49,496 nucleotides of DNA from Chloroflexota bacterium (GTDB lineage: Bacteria > Chloroflexota > FW602-bin22 > JACPRP01): positions 1 through 49,496 of the forward strand of contig JACQUC010000011.1 of assembly GCA_016210495.1 (NCBI GenBank). Reading direction: 5' to 3'. A program made the position numbers and the translations under genes. Numbering within the stretch: position 1 is the first letter of the stretch; every line of letters starts with the position of its first letter. Shown here in pieces: positions 42,893 to 49,496 of the stretch. The notes beneath the pieces are model-generated. The model did no database searches, was not told where the DNA came from, and saw nothing but the letters and a program-made list of their open reading frames with translations.

Positions 42893-43458
42893 CATTCGAT
42901 GCCTCGGCGGGCTGGAACTCCCTTTTGGAATGGGTGCTTGATGGGCACCATCTCGGTTACTAGGTCGGCGAGATCGATTACCTCGCGGGGCGCATTGCGG
43001 CCCGTCAAGACAAGCTCGACCTGCAGCGGCTTGGTCGCGATGAGGTCCAAGATTGGCCCGAGAGGCAGCAGCCCAAAGGAGAGCGCGACGTTGATCTCGT
43101 CCAGAATGGCCAGGTCATACTGGCCGCTGCTGATAGCCTCGCACGCTCGCTCGAAACCGGCGAAGGCTAGCTGCTTATCTTCTTCCTTGATTTGGCCTGG
43201 TATGATCCAATGGGAGCTGCCAAACTGCCTGATGGTAATGTTGGGTATTCCCAACAGAGTTCTCAGCTCGCCGTATGTCACACCCTTCATGAACTGAGCG
43301 ATGAACACCCGCAGGCCGTGTCCCACCGCTCGGATGCTCAAGCCCAGGGCGGCCGTGGTTTTCCCTTTACCGGCACCGGTGTAGACCTGAACCAGGCCTC
43401 GGCCAAACGGTCTATCCGGCAATCTAACCGGAGCGACGACCGGAGATCTACTTGCCAC
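42889..43458 (-). CDS. cobO: Cob(I)alamin/cobyrinate adenosyltransferase, CobO/BtuR type
   Basis: 189 residues. P-loop VYTGAGKGKTTAALGLSIRA (about 25-44), then RVFIAQFMKG and YDLAILDEINVALSFGLL, the CobA/CobO fold. It adds the adenosyl group to Co(I) corrinoids, making the cofactor that the mutases need. It overlaps the epimerase gene by 11 bases and lies between the two mutase genes, which fits cofactor supply on the spot. Confidence 0.93.
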   Translation of the reverse strand: MASRSPVVAPVRLPDRPFGRGLVQVYTGAGKGKTTAALGLSIRAVGHGLRVFIAQFMKGVTYGELRTLLGIPNITIRQFGSSHWIIPGQIKEEDKQLAFAGFERACEAISSGQYDLAILDEINVALSFGLLPLGPILDLIATKPLQVELVLTGRNAPREVIDLADLVTEMVPIKHPFQKGVPARRGIEW

Positions 43459-43876
43459 TCTTCTCTATGTCCTTCTCCGTGTCCTGCACCAGCTCCACCA
43501 GCACGCCGTTGGCCGACTTAGGATGGACGAAGACTAGCTTTCTACCGTGCAGGTCAGTGCGCGGCTGCTCGTCCACCAGTTGGGCACCATGCGCCACGAC
43601 AGAGCGCACGATTTCCTCAACGTCGTCTACCTTCAAGCAGATGTGGTGCAGCCCCTCCCCTCTGGTATCCAAGAACTTTCCGACCACCGTGTCCGCTTCC
43701 AGAGGCTCCATTAGCTCGATCAAAGTATGGTCCAGCGACACGAGGATTATCTTTATTCTTTCGCTGGGGTTGATCTCCGGTTCGGAAACCGAAAGGCCCA
43801 ACCCGTCCCGGTAGAACCTCGCCGCATCCACCACGTCGTGAACGGCAACTCCGATGTGGTCTACCTTCCGAGGCAT
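43448..43876 (-). CDS. mce: Methylmalonyl-CoA epimerase
   Basis: 142 residues from ATG 43876. A glyoxalase-fold protein with metal ligands His7 (KVDHIGVAV), a His of LHHICLKV (about 77-78) and Glu128 (GVLVELVQ). It converts the (S)- to the (R)-methylmalonyl-CoA that the mutase uses. The open frame runs on upstream through repeat DNA, but the standard N-terminus begins here. The C-terminus is slightly extended with EKDIEKSGK. Confidence 0.93.
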   Translation of the reverse strand: MPRKVDHIGVAVHDVVDAARFYRDGLGLSVSEPEINPSERIKIILVSLDHTLIELMEPLEADTVVGKFLDTRGEGLHHICLKVDDVEEIVRSVVAHGAQLVDEQPRTDLHGRKLVFVHPKSANGVLVELVQDTEKDIEKSGK

Positions 43877-43944
43877 ATTGTGATCCCTATCTCCTTTTCC
43901 AAGTCTCTCGCGCAGCATGGCTGCAATGCCTCCGCCCGGCCCCT

Positions 43945-44038
43945 GGGCGGACAGCCGTCCGCCCCTACAATACCGGGGGATGGTGCGGAATGGGCGCGAT
44001 GCCTCCGCCTCGCCAGGGCGAGGAGACCTCGCCCCTAC
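43945..44038. repeat. Two dispersed palindromes downstream of mutase gene 2
   Basis: 43945-43968: GGGCGGAC, AGCC, GTCCGCCC, CTAC. 44016-44038: GGGCGAGG, AGA, CCTCGCCC, CTAC. The second touches the TAG stop of the mutase gene (44040-44038). Confidence 0.8.
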
Positions 44039-45717
44039 TAAATTATACTCACTTCGCGGAATTCGCCAAATACCTTGCGCAAGGTATGGCAGATTTCGCC
44101 AATGGTACACAGGCGCTCGACGCAATCGAGTATGACCGGCATCAAGTTGGTGTCGGCCAGGGCGGCTTGGCGGAGCTGATCGAGAGCGCGGGCCGCCCTC
44201 TCGGCATCGCGACGCCCTCTCAAATCCATTAACCTCGAGACCTGCGCCTCGCGCACGCCAGGGTCGACGCGCAGGATGTCCACCGGCTCGCCATTCTCTA
44301 CCACGAACTGATTCACGCCAACAACAATGCGCTCCCCGCTGTCCACCTGGCACTGGTGGCGGTAGGCACTTTCGTGGATTTCCCGTTGGAAGTAGCCCTT
44401 TTCCAGGGCAGGCAATGTGCCCCCGTGGCCCTCCACGCGAGCCAGGTAATCGGCGACGTCTCGCTCGATCCTAGACGTGAGAGCCTCGATGTGGTAAGAG
44501 CCTGCGAGAGGGTCGATGGTGTTGACTACACCACTTTCGGAGGCAATGATCTGCTGTGTCCTCAACGCCAGTCTTGCCGCGCGCTCCGAAGGCAGCGCAA
44601 GCGCCTCGTCCATCGAGTTGGTGTGAAGCGACTGGGTTCCGCCGAGCACCGCCGCCACCGCCTCGATGGTCGTGCGGACGACATTGTTCTCGGGCTGCTG
44701 CGCCGTCAGCGAGGATCCCGCGGTCTGAGTATGAAACCGCAACATACGGGAGCGGGGGTCTTTGGCTCGAAACCTCTCGCACATGATCCTGGCCCAAATA
44801 CGTCTGGCGGCTCTAAACTTGGCGATCTCCTCGAGGAAATCCTTGTCCGCGCTGAAGAAGAAAGACAGCCTGGGCGCAAAGCTGTCGACACTCAGCCCGG
44901 CCTGGACTGCTGCTTCCACATAGGCGATAGCGTTGGCAAAGGTGAACGCCAGCTCCTGCACGGCTGTTGCGCCGGCCTCACGAATGTGGTAACCGCTGAT
45001 GGAGATCGTGTTCCAGTTGGGCAGATGCTCGCTGCAATAGGCAACAAGATCCGTCACGACACGCAGCGACGGCCTGGGAGGAAAAATGTACGTTCCTCTG
45101 GCCACATACTCCTTCAGGATGTCGTTTTGGACTGTTCCGTCGAGTTTCGCCGGCGAGACGCCCTGTTTCTTGGCAACGGCAACGTACATAGCCAGAAGAA
45201 TGGCCGCCGTGGCGTTTATGGTCATCGAGGTGCTAACTTCGTCCAGGCGAATGCCGTCGAGGAGTGCCTCCATATCGTCGAGGGAGTCGATGGCCACCCC
45301 CACTTTGCCAACTTCGCCCGCGGCGATGGGGTCGTCGGAGTCGTAGCCAATTTGCGTGGGGAGGTCGAAGGCGATGGAAAGGCCGGTCTGGCCGTGCTGA
45401 AGCAGATAATGGAAGCGACGGTTTGACTCCTCGGCCGACGCATAACCTGCGTACTGGCGCATCGTCCATAGTCGGCCCCGATACATAGTAGGCTGGATGC
45501 CTCTGGCGTAGGGATACTCGCCAGGAAAGCCAAGGTCGTCGAGATAGCTCAGACTCTCGACGTCCAGGGGAGTGCAAACACGCTCGACAGGTAAATCCGA
45601 GGCGGTTTTGAACTCCGCCCGGCGCTCCGGGAAGCGTGCCAAGCTATCGGCCAGCGTCGACGCTTCCCATCTCTCTTTCTCGGCCTTGAGTACATCAGAC
45701 ATCAGAGTCACATCCAT
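44038..45717 (-). CDS. mcmA1: Methylmalonyl-CoA mutase large subunit 2 (canonical active site)
   Basis: 559 residues from ATG 45717; ATG 45702 ([12 protein letters not shown]) is an alternative, and neither has a strong ribosome-binding site. The longer frame to 45810 is read from repeats. It keeps the canonical [13 protein letters not shown] with Tyr89 and PSLRV with Arg219, along with [31 protein letters not shown] and [20 protein letters not shown]. With the small subunit at 40570 and adenosylcobalamin it would convert (R)-methylmalonyl-CoA to succinyl-CoA. It follows the biotin carrier gene, and the epimerase gene lies directly downstream. Confidence 0.92.
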   Translation of the reverse strand: MDVTLMSDVLKAEKERWEASTLADSLARFPERRAEFKTASDLPVERVCTPLDVESLSYLDDLGFPGEYPYARGIQPTMYRGRLWTMRQYAGYASAEESNRRFHYLLQHGQTGLSIAFDLPTQIGYDSDDPIAAGEVGKVGVAIDSLDDMEALLDGIRLDEVSTSMTINATAAILLAMYVAVAKKQGVSPAKLDGTVQNDILKEYVARGTYIFPPRPSLRVVTDLVAYCSEHLPNWNTISISGYHIREAGATAVQELAFTFANAIAYVEAAVQAGLSVDSFAPRLSFFFSADKDFLEEIAKFRAARRIWARIMCERFRAKDPRSRMLRFHTQTAGSSLTAQQPENNVVRTTIEAVAAVLGGTQSLHTNSMDEALALPSERAARLALRTQQIIASESGVVNTIDPLAGSYHIEALTSRIERDVADYLARVEGHGGTLPALEKGYFQREIHESAYRHQCQVDSGERIVVGVNQFVVENGEPVDILRVDPGVREAQVSRLMDLRGRRDAERAARALDQLRQAALADTNLMPVILDCVERLCTIGEICHTLRKVFGEFREVSII

Positions 45718-45763
45718 TGACAGTATACGCGAATTGTAGAAATGCCTGAGCCCAACCCCACCC

Positions 45764-45847
45764 CGGGGCGGACAGTGGACGTCTCCCGCCTCGCGGGATC
45801 CTCCCGCCATGCGGGATCCCGTTCGGGACGTTTCGGGACGCCCCTAC
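45764..45847. repeat. Compound repeat with CCCGCC..GCGGGATCC units
   Basis: Two tandem units TCCCGCC-(T/AT)GCGGGATCC-like and GGGACG words end in CGCCCCTAC. The arrangement is related to 4511-4547. It fills the gap between mutase gene 2 and the biotin carrier gene. Confidence 0.6.
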
Positions 45848-45889
45848 GTTTCTGCTCTTTCTCAGCCTCGAGATTATCGCCAGTAGACA

Positions 45890-46393
45890 TTAACCCAGGA
45901 CCACGAGAACACGGCCCAGCTCGACCGTTTCCCCTTGGGCCACGTTCAAAGACCTGATGGTGCCGCCTTGTGGCGCCCTTAGCTCGTTCTCCATCTTCAT
46001 TGCCTCGAGCACTATTAGGCCCTGCCCTTTCGCGACGACATCGCCGGGAGCGACCTCGATGGCCTTGACCAAACCGGGCATCGGCGCCCTGACGACTACC
46101 TCACCCTCCTGCGCCTTCCCTCTCGGCGCAACCTCCGCCAGCCGCCTGGCCCGCTCGTCCTGAATCTTTACCCAATAGAGCTCGCCGCCGATCATCACCA
46201 TATACTTGCCTTCGCGCTGCTCCACATAGACTTCGTAAGAACGCTGATCCAGTATCAAGGAGTAGAGGGAAGGCCCATCTACTCGCTGAAGATCGGCCTT
46301 CGTCGGCTGGCCATCGATGGCGACGCTGAGCGTCGCGTTCTCCACTATCTCAACCTCGTGCTGGCTACCCTCGACTTCAGCAAAGTATCTCAT
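45890..46393 (-). CDS. Biotin carboxyl carrier subunit of acyl-CoA carboxylase
   Basis: 167 residues from ATG 46393, overlapping the biotin carboxylase stop. The C-terminal biotinyl domain has APMPGLVKAIEVAPGDVVAKGQ and EAMKMENEL, with Lys133 the expected biotin site. The N-terminal 90 residues form a BT-like domain (RYFAEVEGSQHEVEI) as in propionyl-CoA carboxylase alpha chains that are split. It ferries CO2 from the carboxylase to the carboxyltransferase at 48155. Confidence 0.9.
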   Translation of the reverse strand: MRYFAEVEGSQHEVEIVENATLSVAIDGQPTKADLQRVDGPSLYSLILDQRSYEVYVEQREGKYMVMIGGELYWVKIQDERARRLAEVAPRGKAQEGEVVVRAPMPGLVKAIEVAPGDVVAKGQGLIVLEAMKMENELRAPQGGTIRSLNVAQGETVELGRVLVVLG

Positions 46394-47895
46394 CTCGGTC
46401 TCAAGACCTCCCGTCTGGCGGCCGCCTTCCAGGCGCCGCCGTCCGGCCCACACTGAACCAGGTTATTGGCAATACTGTTCTTTCGGGAGCGATAGGCGAC
46501 GAGAGCGGCGGCCACAGCCGCGACCTTGCCGTGCTCACTCGTTTCGTCGGTTGTGAGAATGTTTTGACGATCCAGAAAGCTGGTATCGAACCGGCCGCCG
46601 ATGAAACTGGCGGTACCCATCATACGCAGGTGGAACGGTATGCTGGTCTGAATACCGACGATCTTGTACTCCGAAAGAGCCCGGCGCATACGCAGGATGG
46701 CCTGGCCCCGCGTTTCACCCCAAACTATGAGCTTGGCGACCAACGGATCGTAGAAGAGAGAGACCTCGAAGCCTCCAAAGACGCCGCTATCAACCCTCAC
46801 CCCGGGTCCGCTGGGCTCGTACACCCGGGTAATTCTGCCGACGGAGGGCATGAAGTTATTGTAGGGGTCCTCGGACGATATGCGGCACTCGATGGCCCAC
46901 CCGTTCATGCGGATATCCTCCTGCTTGTAACGCAGCTTGCGACCGGTTGCTATCCGCAGTTGTTCGGTTGGGATGTCCACACCCGTCACCATTTCCGTGA
47001 CCGGATGCTCCACTTGCAGCCGCGTGTTCATCTCGAGAAAGTAGAAGTTCTTGTCTTTGTCCAGGAGGAACTCGACGGTGCCCGCGCTCTCATAGCCCAC
47101 GGCTGCCGCCGCCTTCACCGCTACCCGGCCCATCTCCTCGCGCAACTCGTCGTTCAGCGCCGTCGACGGTGCCTCCTCGATGAGCTTCTGGTGGCGTCTT
47201 TGGATCGAGCACTCACGCTCTCCCAGGTGGATGATATTGCCGAAGCGGTCTGCCAGCAACTGGATCTCGACGTGCCGCACGCCTTCTAGCATCTTTTCGA
47301 CATAGATGGTGTTGTCGCCGAAGGCCGCGGCCGACTCGTTGGCAGCAGCTCTAAGGGCACTGGATAACTCATCGCGTTGCCTGACCGCGCGCATCCCCTT
47401 ACCACCGCCGCCAGCCGATGCCTTGATGAGAACGGGATAGCCCAGCTCCTTGGCGAAAACTGCTGCCTGCTTTTCGCTTTGGAGGCCCTCGTAGATTCCG
47501 GGCACAACCGGCACGCCAGCATCCCTCATGGTGCGGCGCGCCAGCAATTTGTCCCCCATAGCCCTCATCACTTCCGCCGAGGGCCCTACAAAGACGATGT
47601 CGGCCTCGGTGCAGGCGCGGGCGAAAGCGGCATTCTCGGCCAGAAAGCCATAGCCGGGGTGAACAGCCTCTGCGCCGGATTCCCTGGCGACCCGGATGAT
47701 CCTGTCGATGCGCAGGTAGCTCTCCCTGGCCGGCGCGGGACCGATGTGATACGCCTCATCGGCGTACCGGACGTGTAGCGAGTTGCGGTCGGCGTCCGAG
47801 TACACCGCGACTGTTGCTATCCCCAGCTCTTCGCAAGCTCGCAGAATTCTCACGGCGATCTCGCCACGATTGGCGACCAGTACTTTTTTGAACAC
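46390..47895 (-). CDS. accC: Biotin carboxylase subunit of acyl-CoA carboxylase
   Basis: 501 residues, GTG start at 47895 behind GGGGAG. ATP-grasp enzyme: FKKVLVANRGEIAVRILRAC, HPGYGFLAENAAFA, the glycine-rich loop SAGGGGKGMRAV (160-171) and the active-site EMNTRLQVEHPVTE. It carboxylates biotin on the carrier using ATP and bicarbonate. It is about 50 residues longer than E. coli AccC, with a C-terminal tail RSRKNSIANNLVQ, like the split propionyl-CoA carboxylases. Surrounding genes point to propionyl-CoA rather than acetyl-CoA. Confidence 0.93.
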   Translation of the reverse strand: MFKKVLVANRGEIAVRILRACEELGIATVAVYSDADRNSLHVRYADEAYHIGPAPARESYLRIDRIIRVARESGAEAVHPGYGFLAENAAFARACTEADIVFVGPSAEVMRAMGDKLLARRTMRDAGVPVVPGIYEGLQSEKQAAVFAKELGYPVLIKASAGGGGKGMRAVRQRDELSSALRAAANESAAAFGDNTIYVEKMLEGVRHVEIQLLADRFGNIIHLGERECSIQRRHQKLIEEAPSTALNDELREEMGRVAVKAAAAVGYESAGTVEFLLDKDKNFYFLEMNTRLQVEHPVTEMVTGVDIPTEQLRIATGRKLRYKQEDIRMNGWAIECRISSEDPYNNFMPSVGRITRVYEPSGPGVRVDSGVFGGFEVSLFYDPLVAKLIVWGETRGQAILRMRRALSEYKIVGIQTSIPFHLRMMGTASFIGGRFDTSFLDRQNILTTDETSEHGKVAAVAAALVAYRSRKNSIANNLVQCGPDGGAWKAAARREVLRPR

Positions 47896-47998
47896 CTATC
47901 GTCTCCCCAGGTGAATAACAAGTCGGTTGGCTAGTCCGCCCTCGCCCTCGCACTAGGGCGGTTTGCTTTGGGCGAGAAGGCGTCCCCACCCCTCCCTA

Positions 47999-48021
47999 GC
48001 AGGGGACAAGCCCCTGCACTA
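47999..48021. repeat. GCAGGGG palindrome ending in ACTAC
   Basis: The same as 16090-16112. Confidence 0.75.
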
Positions 48022-48047
48022 CTGGATGGCAAATCGCTCGGATGGTC

Positions 48048-48110
48048 CGCCCTCACCCTAACCCTCTCCCAGAGGGAGAGGGGACAGGACGCCTCTCCCT
48101 TTGGGAGAGG
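48048..48110. repeat. CCCTCACCCTAACCCTCTCCC hairpin repeat plus adjacent hairpin
   Basis: CCCTCTCCC, AGA, GGGAGAGGGG is followed by CCTCTCCC, TT, GGGAGAGG at 48092-48110. It lies between the carboxyltransferase stop and the biotin carboxylase start. Confidence 0.75.
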
Positions 48111-48154
48111 ACGCGTGACGCCTCTGCCGCGGCAGGGAGGAGCGGTGGGGCGGG

Positions 48155-49496
48155 TCAAAGCGGAATGTTGCCATGCTTTTTGGGCGGGTTGGTATCACGC
48201 TTGTTCTTCAGCATCTCCAGCGCAATGATGAGTTTGGGCCGAGTCTCGGAGGGCATTATTATGTCGTCGATGTAGCCTCGTGCGGCTGCGACGTAGGGGT
48301 TCGCAAACCTCTCCGCGTATTCATCGATCAGTTGCTGCCTCATCGCGTCCGGGTCAGCCGATTCCTCTATCTCGCGTTTGAAGATTATGTTCACGGCACC
48401 TTCGGCCCCCATCACAGCGACCTCGGCCGCGGGCCACGCGTAATTGACATCGCCTCGAACATGCTTACTGCTCATAACGCAGTAAGCCCCACCGTACGCT
48501 TTGCGCGTGATAACCGTCACCTTTGGAACAGTGGCTTCGCAATAAGCGTACAACAGCTTGGCGCCGTTACGAATTACCCCACCGTGCTCCTGGCCGACGC
48601 CGGGCAAGAAGCCCGGCACATCCGTAAACGTTACTAGCGGGATGTTGAAGCAATCACAGAAGCGCACAAACCGGGCGGCCTTGGTCGACGCATTGATGTC
48701 GAGCACTCCGGCCAATACGCTTGGTTGCTGGGCCACAATGCCGATTGACCGGCCGTTCAGTCTGGCGAAGCCGACGACGATATTCTGGGCGAAGAACTCG
48801 TGCACTTCCAGGAAATCGCTGTCGTCTACCACGTGGCGGATCACGTCCCGCATGTCGTAGGGCTTGTTCGGGTTATCGGGGACGACGTAATTGAGCTCCT
48901 CCTCCATACGCATTGGGTCATCTGTCGGCTGAACGTAAGGTGGGTCATCCAGGTTGTTCTGCGGGATGAACCCGAGCAACCTGCGCAACAGGGAGAGGCA
49001 TTCCTCTTCGTTTTCGGCGGCGAAGTGAGCGACGCCGCTCAGGGAGTTGTGTGTCATCGCGCCCCCCAATTGCTCGAACGTGACGTCCTCGTGCGTGACG
49101 GCCTTGATGACGTTAGGCCCCGTCAGGAACATGTGGCTCGTCTCTTTGACCATTATCACGAAGTCGGTCAGCGCCGGGGAATAGACGGCGCCACCAGCGC
49201 AGGGGCCCATGATGGCCGAAAACTGGGGAATGACACCCGAGCTGAGCACATTGCGCAGGAAGATATCGGTGTAACCGGCCAGACTGACGACGCCTTCCTG
49301 AATGCGTGCCCCGCCGGAGTCGCAGAGGCCGATTACAGGTGCCCCGCCCCTCATCGCCAGATCCATAATCTTGCAGACCTTCTCGGCGTGAACCTCGGAG
49401 AGCGAGCCGCCGAAGACGGTGAAATCTTGGGAGAAGACGTACACCAGTCGACCGTCGATCTTGCCGTATCCGGTGACCACACTATCCCCCAGGATC
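48155..49496 (-). CDS. pccB: Propionyl/acyl-CoA carboxylase carboxyltransferase subunit (partial)
   Basis: The frame runs open through the window edge, so the true start is beyond 49496; about 447 residues are visible of a usual 510-520. It opens in [20 protein letters not shown] and continues [75 protein letters not shown] and [18 protein letters not shown], with both oxyanion-hole glycine regions present. It transfers CO2 from biotin to propionyl-CoA, giving (S)-methylmalonyl-CoA. It heads the cluster that continues to epimerase and mutase. Confidence 0.93.
   Translation of the reverse strand, partial: ILGDSVVTGYGKIDGRLVYVFSQDFTVFGGSLSEVHAEKVCKIMDLAMRGGAPVIGLCDSGGARIQEGVVSLAGYTDIFLRNVLSSGVIPQFSAIMGPCAGGAVYSPALTDFVIMVKETSHMFLTGPNVIKAVTHEDVTFEQLGGAMTHNSLSGVAHFAAENEEECLSLLRRLLGFIPQNNLDDPPYVQPTDDPMRMEEELNYVVPDNPNKPYDMRDVIRHVVDDSDFLEVHEFFAQNIVVGFARLNGRSIGIVAQQPSVLAGVLDINASTKAARFVRFCDCFNIPLVTFTDVPGFLPGVGQEHGGVIRNGAKLLYAYCEATVPKVTVITRKAYGGAYCVMSSKHVRGDVNYAWPAAEVAVMGAEGAVNIIFKREIEESADPDAMRQQLIDEYAERFANPYVAAARGYIDDIIMPSETRPKLIIALEMLKNKRDTNPPKKHGNIPL

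Noticed and set aside
14191..48085. CRISPR array from the recurring CCCTAACCCTCTCCC and palindromic words
   Set aside because: Copies are kilobases apart, with no regular spacers and no cas genes.

Overview
The window looks like a chromosomal stretch from an uncultured, GC-rich anaerobe. Chloroflexota (perhaps near Dehalococcoidia) is my best guess, but this is inference and I saw no marker gene. The clues are substrate-binding lipoproteins with long Ala/Pro/Thr/Lys-rich linkers behind the lipobox, split methylmalonyl-CoA mutase subunits, a membrane Etf:quinone oxidoreductase of the anaerobic type, corrinoid methyltransferases, and very many short dispersed palindromic repeats between genes. 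No rRNA, tRNA, CRISPR array, phage or complete insertion sequence was seen.

Layout. 1-3330: a fumarate-reductase/aspartate-oxidase-like flavoprotein with a stand-alone 2Fe-2S subunit, then a HicAB module whose toxin gene is frameshifted. 3511-9753 (minus strand): a flavin oxidoreductase of the 2,4-dienoyl-CoA reductase type, EtfA, a membrane Fe-S Etf:quinone oxidoreductase and EtfB, behind a near-consensus promoter. 9754-11543: largely gene-poor, with one lipoprotein gene, an IS66-type relic and repeats. 11544-16031: substrate-binding lipoprotein, UbiD-type decarboxylase, second substrate-binding lipoprotein and cupin. 16227-18332 (minus): a 2-hydroxyacid dehydrogenase and an aldo/keto reductase. 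18790-24207: HyuA/HyuB and a LivK-like lipoprotein. 24678-25227: a scar in which the start of a UbiD gene is joined to the end of a substrate-binding-protein gene. 25339-25952: a VapBC-like pair.

26080-36527 is the most coherent accessory block. It holds a PocR-domain histidine kinase, an AraC-type response regulator, three UroD/MtaA-like methyltransferases, a CobW-like GTPase, a RACo-like corrinoid activator, an MtrH-like methyltransferase and a small corrinoid protein. Together these have every part of a corrinoid-dependent methyl-transfer (demethylation) pathway: substrate methyltransferase, corrinoid carrier, transfer to a pterin, reductive reactivation and dedicated sensing. The methyl donor cannot be read from the sequence. 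UbiD genes nearby make methoxylated aromatic acids one guess.

36524-38491: a glyoxylate/phosphoglycerate-type dehydrogenase, MazEF and CorA. 39620-49496 (minus): a near-complete propionyl-CoA to succinyl-CoA route, namely carboxyltransferase (cut by the window edge), biotin carboxylase, biotin carrier, methylmalonyl-CoA epimerase, two different mutase large subunits, one B12-binding subunit, the MeaB chaperone and the CobO adenosyltransferase that makes the cofactor.

Links between parts: corrinoid chemistry (methyltransferases, mutase, CobO) and acyl-CoA oxidation (Etf, dienoyl-CoA-reductase-like enzyme, propionyl-CoA route) dominate. Three toxin-antitoxin loci, a transposase relic, a deletion scar and at least four repeat families show an actively rearranging region.
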